This document shows positions 12,673 to 21,590 of a stretch of 64,000 nucleotides of DNA, piece by piece. The notes under the pieces are model-generated. The model saw only the letters and a program-made list of their open reading frames with translations, ran no database searches and was not told the origin of the DNA. Where the stretch lies: NCBI GenBank assembly GCA_007922195.1, contig ML682029.1, positions 1,867,370 through 1,931,369 of the forward strand, written 5' to 3'. The translations under genes and the position numbers were made by a program. Numbering within the stretch: position 1 is the first letter of the stretch; each line of letters starts with the position of its first letter. This DNA is from Podocnemis expansa (taxonomy: Eukaryota; Chordata; Testudines; Podocnemididae).

Positions 12673-12798
12673 AGTTATGTAAATAAACACACAAACAGAG
12701 GACAAAAGTCATGTCCAAAAAGGCCAAAGTCCTTTGATTTGTCTGGTTGAACTGACTGAATGATCTAAAAACTCCATCTCCTCCTTTTGTCTCCACAG

Positions 12799-12962
12799 GA
12801 CTTGTCCAGATCCCCGTCAGCATGTACCAGACGGTGGTGACCAGCCTGGCCCAGGGTAATGGCCCTGTTCAGGTCGCCATGGCGCCCGTCACTACGAGGA
12901 TAGCAGACAGCGCCGTCACCATGGATGGTCAGGCAGTGGAGGTTGTGACCTTGGAACAGTGA
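12799..12962 (+). CDS. NRF1: NRF1 terminal coding exon (C-terminus)
   Basis: This is the last coding exon of nuclear respiratory factor 1, a nuclear DNA-binding transcription activator of genes for mitochondrial biogenesis and respiration. The acceptor is the pyrimidine-rich TTTTGTCTCCACAG ending at 12798. The first two bases (GA) complete a Gly codon begun in the previous exon. Fifty-three more residues follow, starting LVQIPVSMYQTVVTSLAQG and ending QAVEVVTLEQ before TGA at 12960-12962. This matches the vertebrate NRF1 C-terminus, part of the activation region, nearly residue for residue. I note RIADSAV where I recall RISDSAV in mammals. The DNA-binding domain is encoded upstream, outside the window. 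The identification rests on near-identity of the C-terminal sequence and is supported by the miR-183 cluster downstream. Confidence 0.96.
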
Positions 12963-13010
12963 CACTGCCCCGGCAGGATCACAATGCTATTTTTTCTTGT
13001 CTCTTACACG

Positions 13011-13016
13011 AATAAA
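13011..13016 (+). terminator. NRF1: Proximal AATAAA polyadenylation signal of NRF1
   Basis: AATAAA lies 49 nt after the NRF1 stop and is followed by a T run. Its use would give a very short 3' UTR. Usage cannot be judged from sequence. Confidence 0.4.
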
Positions 13017-14026
13017 TTTTTTTACGCCTCTTCAGAGATGCAATCAGGTGGCACTGAGTCTCCCAGCTTTGGAAGCAAAGGTTTTGTTAACCTTTTTAAA
13101 AAAGGAAATGGCAGAGGATGTGTGTTGAAGTGCATTTTTATCGCCCCGCTCTGAGCCCGTGGGAGTGGAAAGCCAGTGTGTGATGGACTTTCATTCTGAG
13201 GAGACACCATCCCCCGTCCCCTGCATGAAATCTCTCTCGTAGAATCAGGACAAAATGGGAAGATTGCCACCCCCGTAGGAAGTAACGGCGCCCGTGGCCG
13301 GGGACAGGTCCAACAGTGCTGCCCGCTAAGCCAGCCAGGAAAGCTGCCACTGATCCTGTGGTCAGGCCCCTGTCCTATCGCTTTGAGAATTAGGTTTCAA
13401 GCATTTTAATGTGGTGGGGTGGGGGAGAGCAAGAGAGGCCATTTGGAAATAGTCTCTCTTCAGGGAAGGCTCATGTGCGACTGTGTAGGGGCAGCTGCTG
13501 CCTTTTGAAGGGATGAAGCATCTTGGCAATTGATTACGCTGTGAGACCTGTAAGAGAGGAAAACTCTGCTGTTGAACTTCTTAAGCAACGCCGCGGCACA
13601 TTTCCCCTCAGTCCCTTGCCTTGCTCTTTTGTAATCCGCCCTCAAGACCTGCCTTCATCTTCCCTGCTGTTGAAAAGGTAGCTGGCGTTTTAGACCCTTC
13701 TCCTTATTACTTCATGTTTGTAAATTTAGATGGCAATGGAAAAGCCCTTGGGAGGTTTTGTTTGGGATGGTAAGAAGGAGGGAAGGCATTCACTTCTCCA
13801 TCCCTTATTGACCAGGGCAGATTTCTCTTCCCCTGCATCGCCCCCAAGGCTCATTTTGTAACTAAACCATAGTTGTCCCCAGTGCTGAGAGGTACGTCGA
13901 GCTCACGTAAGGTATGTCTGTCACTGGTAATATCAGAGCAGTGATACGACGGTAAGAAACAGAGGATCCCATCTTCCAGCCTCTCCCCATCTCAGGATGT
14001 CCAGTCCACACGATACTACTTTGCTC

Positions 14027-14032
14027 AATAAA
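14027..14032 (+). terminator. NRF1: Middle AATAAA in the NRF1 3' UTR
   Basis: This is AATAAA in the context GCTCAATAAACATG. It is a possible alternative polyadenylation signal, but I see no strong GT-rich element directly downstream. Confidence 0.3.
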
Positions 14033-14727
14033 CATGAGGGTCAAACTGCAGGATGCTCCCTTTGGGGAGCTCCTCCCATTGTCCCCCGCTGCCCCAGTTC
14101 CCGTTCCACAGGTCACATGCCTGTTTCTGCTGTATGTGCATCTCCAGCACCGCTTTGCTGCTGTTAGTTTTTTTAAATCTATTTCATGTGAAATCCTCTA
14201 GACAGGAAAATGCCTGGTGTGTTTTCAGTGGCTGATTTTACTTGACTTTCCAATGGGCCAAACCTTTGCTTCCCAGAAATAACCAACACTGCCCCACTCC
14301 CAGGCAAATTCCTTCCTCGTTTTAGCCACACCCTCCTTCGGTGTGTGCAATTGTGCATGGTATTTAATTTTTTTAATTTTATTTTAAGTGGCCATTTAAC
14401 AAAATTCTCCACGTCTTGCTCCGCCTTTGAGAAAGTTTTCAGATTCTTGTATTTACTTGTTTTATATGAAAATATCAGATGTTCTTTGTATATGTTTTTC
14501 TGTACTTTAAAGAGGGGAGGGAACATTTCCATAGAAACAGTCCTGCTTTTCCAATTTATTTTTTTTAAACTATTATTATTTTTTATTGTCGTTGTGAAGA
14601 TGTCCTGTGGCTTTGTTTCTTTGGCGATAAAATAACGTTCTTACAATTTCAGGAAAAAAAAAACAGTCAAGTAGCAGAGCATGGAATACCTGTTGTTTTT
14701 TCCATTCTGTCCATTATTGCCTCATTC

Positions 14728-14733
14728 AATAAA
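14728..14733 (+). terminator. NRF1: Distal AATAAA polyadenylation signal of NRF1
   Basis: AATAAA in CATTCAATAAATTG is followed about 20-50 nt later by T/GT-rich sequence. It is the best candidate for the main NRF1 polyadenylation signal. Confidence 0.65.
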
Positions 14734-14869
14734 TTGTTACAAACACATCTGTTTCCAGAGACACTTGTTTTGTAGGCCTGTGCACGGTTTTGGTTAAGGG
14801 AGTAAAGCTGTTTTTAAATTTAGCTGTTAAACAGATAGCAATTTCTTATCTGTGTTTCTGACATCTTAG

Positions 14870-14965
14870 GGCCCCAATCCTGTAGAGATCTATATACGTG
14901 AGTAACTTGACTCACCTGAGTAATCCCATTGACTCCAATAATATTCAGCCAAGTAAAGCAATATA
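14870..14965. repeat. Short interspersed reptile repeat fragment
   Basis: The sequence GCCCCAATCCTGTAG, then GTGAGTAACTTGACTCACC and CCCATTGACTCCAATAA has the look of a short palindromic interspersed repeat common in reptile genomes (GTGAGTAA facing a TTACTCAC-like arm). The boundaries are uncertain. Confidence 0.45.
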
Positions 14966-15150
14966 TGGTCATAACAGTTTACGTGATCCAGACATTAGAT
15001 TATTAAGTGAACTTTTTTTTTAAAATCTCACTCATCCGGTGGTGTTTATGTAATTTACTCTTTTTGTGCTTTACTCAGGCAGATGAGATGATTCTATCTC
15101 ACTTTTTCATTCATAATCCCTTTCAGGTTCCCTTGACCTGTGTGCTAGCC

Positions 15151-15327
15151 CAGTCATTCTCAACCACTGTGTCGGGACACGTTAGTGTGTAGCCACACAG
15201 CAGTAAATGTGTCATGGAGAGCTGGAGAGATGGCTGGATTTGACCTAGGGGGAATGGGCTGATGTGTCCATAGGGTCACGACATGCCACCAAGTGTGTTG
15301 GGATCTGCAGAAGGTTGAGAACCACTG
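15151..15327. mobile_element. Non-autonomous hAT element, 177 bp
   Basis: The ends CAGTCATTCTCAACCACTG and GGTTGAGAACCACTG are the classic Charlie-type hAT inverted repeats. The flanks TGCTAGCC (15143-15150) and CCCTAGCC (15328-15335) match at 6 of 8 bases, a decayed target duplication. Confidence 0.85.
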
Positions 15328-16152
15328 CCCTAGCCTATTACTGCTGAAAGTGGTCTTGGGAACTTGAAAGGTGTCATTGTTCTTTGTTGTTCAGTGCCCT
15401 GCTAGGACTTTGGGAGAGAGGCGCTTCTGGAGGAGCCCATAAACCGAAGCCCTGTTCACATTCAATCATTGAAGATCCCATGATCCTTCTCTATAAGATC
15501 ACATCGTTGGCCCTAGTGATTAGTTAGTTATAATTTTCATCTGCAAGTGCATTATAAAAATGAAGTGCTAAGTATTAAGTAGTGTTTTTGTCCTGGCCAA
15601 ATTCCAGTTTGAATAATGGCACACTTTCTATTCAGATTTGACTAGCAGTGTCAAATTTTGGTACTTGATTGACATTAAATATGAAAATTATTTAGAGGCA
15701 CAAAAAAGGAGATGGCATGAGAGGCTTCTCTTCAGGTTTTGAAATGTGAGCTTGATAGAAACAGTTAAAAAGGAGAGGGTAAAATAACTAGCTGCATATT
15801 GAATCAATCCAGAAATAGATCCCAGGAAGCTTTATTTGAATGTTATGTTTACCAGTATTAATGTACTTGTATTACAGTGACATGTTGAGACACCCACTCC
15901 TGAAATCAGCACCCCATCTTTCTTGGCCCAGTACAAACAGAGTCAGACACATCCCTGCACCAAAGCACCTACGAGCTATACTGGGGAGGACAAAATTGGC
16001 TCACAGCTAGGCACTAGCAGTTTTACTTTTGGTCAGCAGAGGTGCTCCTCCATTACATTTCAGAAGTGGAACTAGGTGACAGGCTACTAAAACTGGTTGC
16101 CATGGTGACCAGAAACACAGATTTGTCAAGACCTGGTTTATACTCCTCCGTA
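15328..16152. other. Intergenic sequence without recognised features
   Basis: About 0.8 kb of moderately AT-rich sequence. I recognise no gene, RNA or repeat boundary. Confidence 0.5.
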
Positions 16153-16199
16153 GAATTATAGAACATAGGCTGGAAGGGACCTCATGAGATCATCTAGTC

Positions 16200-16467
16200 C
16201 AGGGATCAACAATCCAAAAGATAAGAGCCATTTAAAAAAAATTCCTTTGGTAACTCACTGAGAGCAGCAATGAGTGTAGCCTTCTGGGGGGGAAGCTGGG
16301 AGATGGGCCAGGGTGCCTGCTGCAGGGTTACCTGATGGGGAAGGAGAGCCTGGAACCAGGAACAGGCCCCACACGGGGTCCCTCAGTGGCTGGGAGTGGA
16401 CCTGGAGCTGCAAAGGGACAGCCAAAGAGCCACATGTGGCTCTGGAGCTGCAGGTTGTAGACCCCTG
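16200..16467. mobile_element. Non-autonomous hAT element nested in a CR1 3' end, 268 bp
   Basis: The ends CAGGGATCAACAATCC and GGTTGTAGACCCCTG are inverted repeats. A perfect 8-bp duplication ATCTAGTC sits at 16192-16199 and 16468-16475. The target is the CR1 word CATCTAGTCCA itself. An internal AGAGCCACATGTGGCTCT palindrome lies at 16426-16443. Confidence 0.92.
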
Positions 16468-17237
16468 ATCTAGTCCAACCACCTGCTAAAATCAGGATCA
16501 CTCTCACTAAATCATCCCAGCCAGGGTTTTATCCAACTGGGTCTTAAAAGTTTCCAAAGATGGAGATTCCACCACCACCTCCCTAGGTAACCCTTTTCTG
16601 TGCTTCACCACCTTCCTAAGGAGAATGTTTTTCCTAATATGCAACCTTGACCGCCCCAGCTGCAACTTGAAACCATCGCTCCTTGTTCTGTCCTCTGTTA
16701 CTACTGAGAACAGCCTAGCTCCCTCCTCTTTGGAGCAGCCCTTCAAGTAGTTGAACATTGGTATCAAATCCCCTCTCAGGCTTCTCTTTCAGCAGACTAA
16801 ATACGCCTAGTTCCTTCACTCTCTCCTGCTAAGTCATGTCCTCCAACTCCCTAATCATTTTCATTGCCCTCCACTGCACTCTTTCTAATCTGTGAACATC
16901 CGTTTTGTACTGTCGAGCCCAAAACTGGACACAGTATTCCAGATTGGCCTCACCATTGCCAAATAGAGGGGAAAAATCACGTCCCTCGATCTGCTGGCAA
17001 CCCTCCTACTGATGCAACCCAATATGCCATTGGCCTTTTTGGCAGCAAGAGCACACTGCTGACTCATATCCAGCTTCCCATCCACCATGACGCCAAGGTC
17101 CTTTTCTACACTGCTGCTACTTAGCCAATTGCTCCTCAGCCTGCAGCACTTCCATCCTAAGTGCAGGACTTTGCACTTCTTGTCGAACATCATGAGATTT
17201 CATTTGGCCCAAAGCTCCAGTTTGTCTAGGTCTTCCT

Positions 17238-17595
17238 CAGGGGTTAAAGTATAAGTTGGAGGCCCCAGAATGCTCCCATGCCAGTGGGCACCCCCAGACC
17301 CAGCTCATGCCCACCTATGCCAGCACCCCACCACCTTTCCCCAATACCCCCCCCCAGCACAAGCTGAGCTGCCCCTCCACATACCAGCAGCTGCGGAGGT
17401 CGGGGTGGTAGGCCCTGGGTCTGGGCAGTGGCATGGCTGGGCCAGAGGCAGCTGGCAGCAGGCTCCAGGTTGAGGAGGGGCTTGGGTGGGGCTTGAGCCC
17501 CTCAACGATGCCCCTGATCCTGACCCCCCACCCCTGCCTGCAAAAACTCAGTGGAGTGCTGCTCCAGGGCCTGCTAATTTTAGGCGTCCAGGGTT
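17238..17595. other. Unassigned GC-rich insertion inside a CR1 copy
   Basis: CR1 homology stops near 17237 and resumes near 17596. The intervening sequence is proline-codon-like C-rich DNA without recognisable termini. It may be another DNA element (it begins near CAGGGGTTAAAG) or filler left after a deletion of the CR1 RT core. Confidence 0.5.
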
Positions 17596-17884
17596 TGGGG
17601 TCCTCCTGGGTCCTCCTTTTTCCCTTTCTTGAAGGTAGGCACTATATTTGCCTTTTTCCAATCACCAGGGTCCCCCCCCCCGTTCACCATAAGTTTGCAA
17701 AGATAATGGCTAGCAGCTCTGCAGTCATATCTGTTGGTCCCCAACCGCGATGGGAGAAGGAGACACCAGACTCAGTAGTTCTAACTGAGAAATGGGTTCG
17801 TTTATTTAGCGCAACAACGGGGAAAATTTTTCAATGGGTAATCACAGTGACAATTGAGGTAGCAATCAACAACTCAAACAGCAA

Positions 17885-18062
17885 CCTTACAAGACCAACT
17901 GAGGTAGCAAATCTATATAAGTAACACAGTAAAACAATAAAGCAAAACTGCAAATCTATGTAAGTGACACAGCAAGACTGTAAAGCAAAACCGCAAATCT
18001 ATATAAGTAACACAGTAAAACAGCAAAGCAAAACTGTAAGATATTTGCAACAAAGTAAAACT
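17885..18062. repeat. About 55-bp tandem repeat inside the LTR
   Basis: The unit (GCAAATCTATATAAGTAACA, then CAGTAAAACA and ATAAAGCAAAACT) recurs about three times with small changes near 17908, 17950 and 17992, with a partial copy after it. Confidence 0.75.
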
Positions 18063-18404
18063 GCTAGGTATTCCCAACAAGACAAAATGGCAAGGTAAAA
18101 CAAACTGCAATGTACTCGTAGGGGATTCCTATATACGTACCACAGCCCAGGCTCCACTGACCAGCAGCATGAACACAAGAGGCATGGTAAGAGACACGAC
18201 ACAAGCTAGCTTTCCTCGGGAGATCCAACTGTCAGAGTGATCAGTTCTGGCAGGTAACACGTGAACCTCCATAACTTTTGCCAGTTGGCATCTCCTTTTT
18301 TATAGGATTTTTAGCTCAGGGGTTTTCTGGTTCCCACACTGGGGGGGGGGTGTCATATTAGTGGTTCCCACGATTAAGATAGTAATTTTCTAATTAGGTT
18401 TTAA

Positions 18405-18500
18405 ATTCCCAGGTGGGTCCAGATTCCTAGGTGGATCATAAATTCCTAGGTGGGATCCAAATTTCCAGGTGGCCATAAATTCCTAGGTGGGTTTTGGTTC
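18405..18500. repeat. About 22-bp tandem repeat inside the LTR
   Basis: Units of the form ATTCCTAGGTGG plus variable filler repeat about five times, in the upstream (U3-like) half of the minus-oriented LTR. This is a common place for LTR enhancer repeats. Confidence 0.7.
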
Positions 18501-18768
18501 CCACGAAGTTAGTACCTTTGAGTTATGCTAGTCTGTAGCCTCCCAGATTCCAGGCCAGAGCCTCTTACGCTGTCCATAAGGGGTTTTTTAGTGTGCACTT
18601 GGTGGCAAATGGGGTGCCCGGGCAAGCGGCCCCTTATTAGTACATCAAGCACGAACAATATCAGCTAGCTCCCTACGCACCCTTGGGTGCAGTTCATCTG
18701 GCCCCAGAGACGCGCACAGCCAACTTCTCTAAGTAGTCCCTAACCTGACGTTTCATCGCCGAGTCCTA

Positions 18769-20904
18769 GTGCCAGAATATTTGCTTAATGTTTCAACAGT
18801 TCAAGCCATCTCAGCCTGAGGGTTTGTCATCTCTCTCACCTAGTGAGGTCAGTATGGGAGGCTCCTTGGAAAACCCAAAGCAGTGTTGGTGATTCAACAA
18901 GTGACCCTCTTCCCTTTGGACAGTTGTTGATCTGATAGCCCAGCACAGCATTTGGGTTAGAGCAAAGTCCTTACACCATCTGGTCATTGTTGGCCCTGTT
19001 GGTTTGGCCATATTCCTACTCCTAGACTGTCCCTTTCTGCTTCTGTAAATTCCCTCCTGCCATTTCATTCAGGTGGCAGTCTTCCTTTTCTGTCCAAAAT
19101 GCTATGTAGTTTTGAAGAACTTCCAAGTTCCATCCCAGAGGTGGCTGGATTATTCTGCTGACTAAAGTGAGCTCTGAGCATCTATAGCATAAAAAGGGGT
19201 AGCTGTTCTCTCAAATAACGCTGTTCGAAGCCAGAGGGAAGCAAACACACATGGCCAGCGTACTCAAATGTGAATGGAGGCTCAGGGGGTTACTCTGGTT
19301 TTTCCTGCCTTTGATCTGCTGATAAAAATGTAGCGAGCCAGTATCCCATCCAGGGGTTTTGCTAGGATTCAGCCTGTCCCCTCTTTCTTCTGCACCCCAA
19401 CATCCACGCCTTTGTTCTGTTACCTCTGGCTGAAGGCAGTTGGCTGAGAGAGACCATCTGCCCCACTCCAAGTACGGGACGGGATGACTTGCTCAAGTGG
19501 GATGCTCAAGCCCTTCTCCCTCCCATTCCTCTGGAGTCCTAGGGCCTGACCAGCTGGGACAAGTCTTACATTGTGGGCACAATTTCTGCCAGCCAATGGG
19601 AAAATCCACACCAGTATATCCCCCATACCAACCCAAAACACTTGTGGCTGCTGATGCCATTTTCCTGTTTCTTTCACCCACTCCTGCCTCTTCTTTTTTA
19701 ATTCTTTTCTTGCCAGCCAGATGCACCCTCCCCACATCCCTTGCATTGTTAGCACCCTCATGCCTAGCCAGGGAACAGAGGAGTCTGCCTCTGTCACGCT
19801 ATTATCCCTCTCCCCAGCAGCAGAGTTTGACGCCATGGCCTCCAGCTCTAGAAATCAGCACCGCCATTGCTTGAGCTAGCAGCGTAGTTCTGCTGAGGCG
19901 CCTAGGCCCGTCTCCTTGAAGGGGCTGACAAAGGAGTCTCATCGTAGGCTGCACGTGTGTGCTTGTTTCTCGGGCGGCTTCTTTGAGGTGAGTCCAGCTG
20001 CATGGGAAAACACACTGGAACTGCCAGTAGCTAAATGCACTAACCATTCAATGGCCTTTGCTAGCCCACCATGAGACAGTTTCTTCCTCCCAGGATTCAC
20101 AACACAGGCTCTGAGCACACTCTTACCACACACACACACACAAACTGCCCATAGCAGGCATCTATTAACTCCCACTGGTTCCTCTCCAGCTCCCACCCAC
20201 ACCCCCAAAAAAAAAAAGTTCCACCAGTCCTTACCCATAGCCCTGCAGTCAGTTCTGAGTGTATCCACCACCACGACCGCTTTGGTCCCTGCAGTGGGCA
20301 CACAAGACACCAGTATGAAAAGAAATGTGTGCAAGGCTGTGACACTGGAGGGAGAAAGCCAGGGTGGGGTGGGGGGGGTTAAAAATCCCCAAGTGTCTCA
20401 GGAATAAAAAGCCAAAGGCATCGGAGAGAAAGCTGGGGTTGTTGCTGGGGGCTGGCCAATAGCAGGAGCACGCCCAGCATCTGCCAGCTACCTTGGAGTG
20501 AAGAGGCGAAGCTGTTGTCAGCTACCCCCTTTCCAGGCTGGGTCAGGAGGCAGGCCCCGGCATGGCCACGGTTATTGGGCAGCAACGTGGGGGTAGAACA
20601 GTGCACGCCAGCAGGAAAGAGGCTGGACTTCAGGCCCCTAGTATGTGGCAGCGATCAGGCTGGGGAGCAAATGGGGGGGGGGGCCAGGTGAGTTTATATG
20701 TGGGCTATGATGCAGGAATGCAAGGATGCCAGCTGCATGGGCTGACTAAACAATAAGGCACTGACCATGGAAGTGGAGCCCCCATGCAGGACTGAGGGTG
20801 CTGGATGAGATGAGTTTGGTGGGTCTCAGGGCAATTGCAGGCAGAGGGGTGTCCAGCTCCAAAATTGCTGGAACCATTGGGGGGAGCAAATTGTCCACCT
20901 TGCT
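18769..20904. other. Intergenic sequence; one CA microsatellite
   Basis: No gene is recognised. A (CA) run of about nine units is at about 20126-20143, and an A11 run is near 20208-20218. Overlapping long frames at 19211-20345 on the minus strand lack any recognisable domain. Confidence 0.5.
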
Positions 20905-21590
20905 GGCGGTGAAAGTCATAGATGCATAGGATTTTTTTTTAAGTCAGCCAGGCCCAGTATGCGCATAGAAAAGGGAAGTGACCATGAGAGGGCGTCAAGT
21001 CCAGTACCCGGCACTCATGGCAGGACAGAGTAACTGTTTAAACTAGCCCTGACAGGAGCTTGTCTAACCTGCTCTTAAACATTTCCAATGATGGAGACGC
21101 CACAACCTGCAACGGCAACTCAGTCCAATGGTTAATCACGCTGACAGTTAAGAATTTTTTTTGCTAATGTCCAACCTAAATCTCCTTTCCCATAATTTAA
21201 GCTCATTTCTTATCAGCCTCTCGGTGACGGTTAAGGAGAACACATTTTCCTCATTGCTCCTCATGATAACCACTTAGGTACTTGAAAACTGTTATGTTGT
21301 CTCTCGGTCTCCTCTTTTCAAGACTAAACGAACCCAGCTCTTTCAATCTTCCCTCGTAAGTCAAGTGTTCCAGCCATTTAACCATTTTTGTGGCTCTTCT
21401 TTGGACTTCCTCTAATTTATCCAAATCTTTCCTAAGATGAGGTGCCCAAAACCAGACACAGTATGCCAATTGAGGCCTAATCATGGTGGAGTTGTGTGGA
21501 AGAATTACTTCTCATGGCTTATTTACTATACAGCTGTTAAAAAACCCCCAGAATGGTGTTTGCTGTTTATACAAGTGTTACACTAGGTTG
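20905..21590 (-). mobile_element. CR1 LINE fragment (second subfamily)
   Basis: The minus-strand frame at 21484-21251 reads [20 protein letters not shown], then [20 protein letters not shown], the CR1 ORF2 C-terminus. The 3' UTR lies at 20905-21100 with the word TGACAGGAGCTTGTCTAACC, shared with the copy at 28098-28795. It is 5'-truncated and frameshifted. Confidence 0.85.

Larger units (their letters stand above)
1..12798 (+). other. NRF1: NRF1 last intron (3' part)
   Basis: Everything upstream of the NRF1 terminal exon is read as its last intron, because the exon at 12799 is preceded by a pyrimidine-rich tract and CAG acceptor (12781-12798) and I found no other NRF1 coding segment in this stretch. 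The intron is largely CR1 LINE debris (530-1875, 2770-3334, 4123-6890, 9096-10737, 11466-11545, 11630-12672) with nested small DNA transposons. The intron start lies outside the window. Confidence 0.8.
12963..14750 (+). other. NRF1: NRF1 3' UTR
   Basis: Sequence after the NRF1 stop shows no recognised transposon for about 1.8 kb. It becomes AT-rich toward the end and stops at an AATAAA with GT-rich sequence downstream (14728-14733, then TCTGTTTCCAGAG and TTGTTTTGTAGG). The length is compatible with what I recall of vertebrate NRF1 3' UTRs. The cleavage site is inferred, not seen. Confidence 0.75.
17732..18657 (-). mobile_element. Solo LTR of an endogenous retrovirus, 926 bp
   Basis: The element interrupts a CR1 copy exactly. 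ATATC is duplicated at 17727-17731 and 18658-18662, and the sequence begins TGTTGGTCCCC and ends CACGAACA on the plus strand, so on either strand it has TG...CA ends. Orientation is minus: read that way there is a TATAAAAAAGG promoter-like box (18297-18307 region) and later AATAAACGAACCC shortly before the end GGGGACCAACA. No internal retroviral genes are attached, so it is a solo LTR left by recombination. A 5-bp duplication would suit several ERV classes; I cannot assign one. Confidence 0.85.
16153..18768 (-). mobile_element. CR1 LINE, broken by three insertions
   Basis: On the minus strand this CR1 gives the linker and RT N-terminal part (18768-18660 and 17727-17596), the RT C-terminal region (17193-16885, with WLSSSSVEKDLGVMVDGKLD and [20 protein letters not shown]), the ORF2 end (16767-16507, with RLHIRKNILLRKVVKH) and the 3' end at 16153-16199. 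It is the same subfamily as 4123-6890. It is split by a hAT element (16200-16467), an unassigned GC-rich block (17238-17595) that replaces the RT core, and a solo LTR (17732-18657). Confidence 0.85.

Noticed and set aside
12897..12915. REST/RE1-like word (GACAGCGCC)
   Set aside because: It is inside the NRF1 coding exon and explained by the codons; the other RE1 half is absent.
19211..20345. Cluster of overlapping minus-strand frames of 75-138 codons
   Set aside because: No domain, no conserved exon boundaries, and frames also open on the opposite strand.
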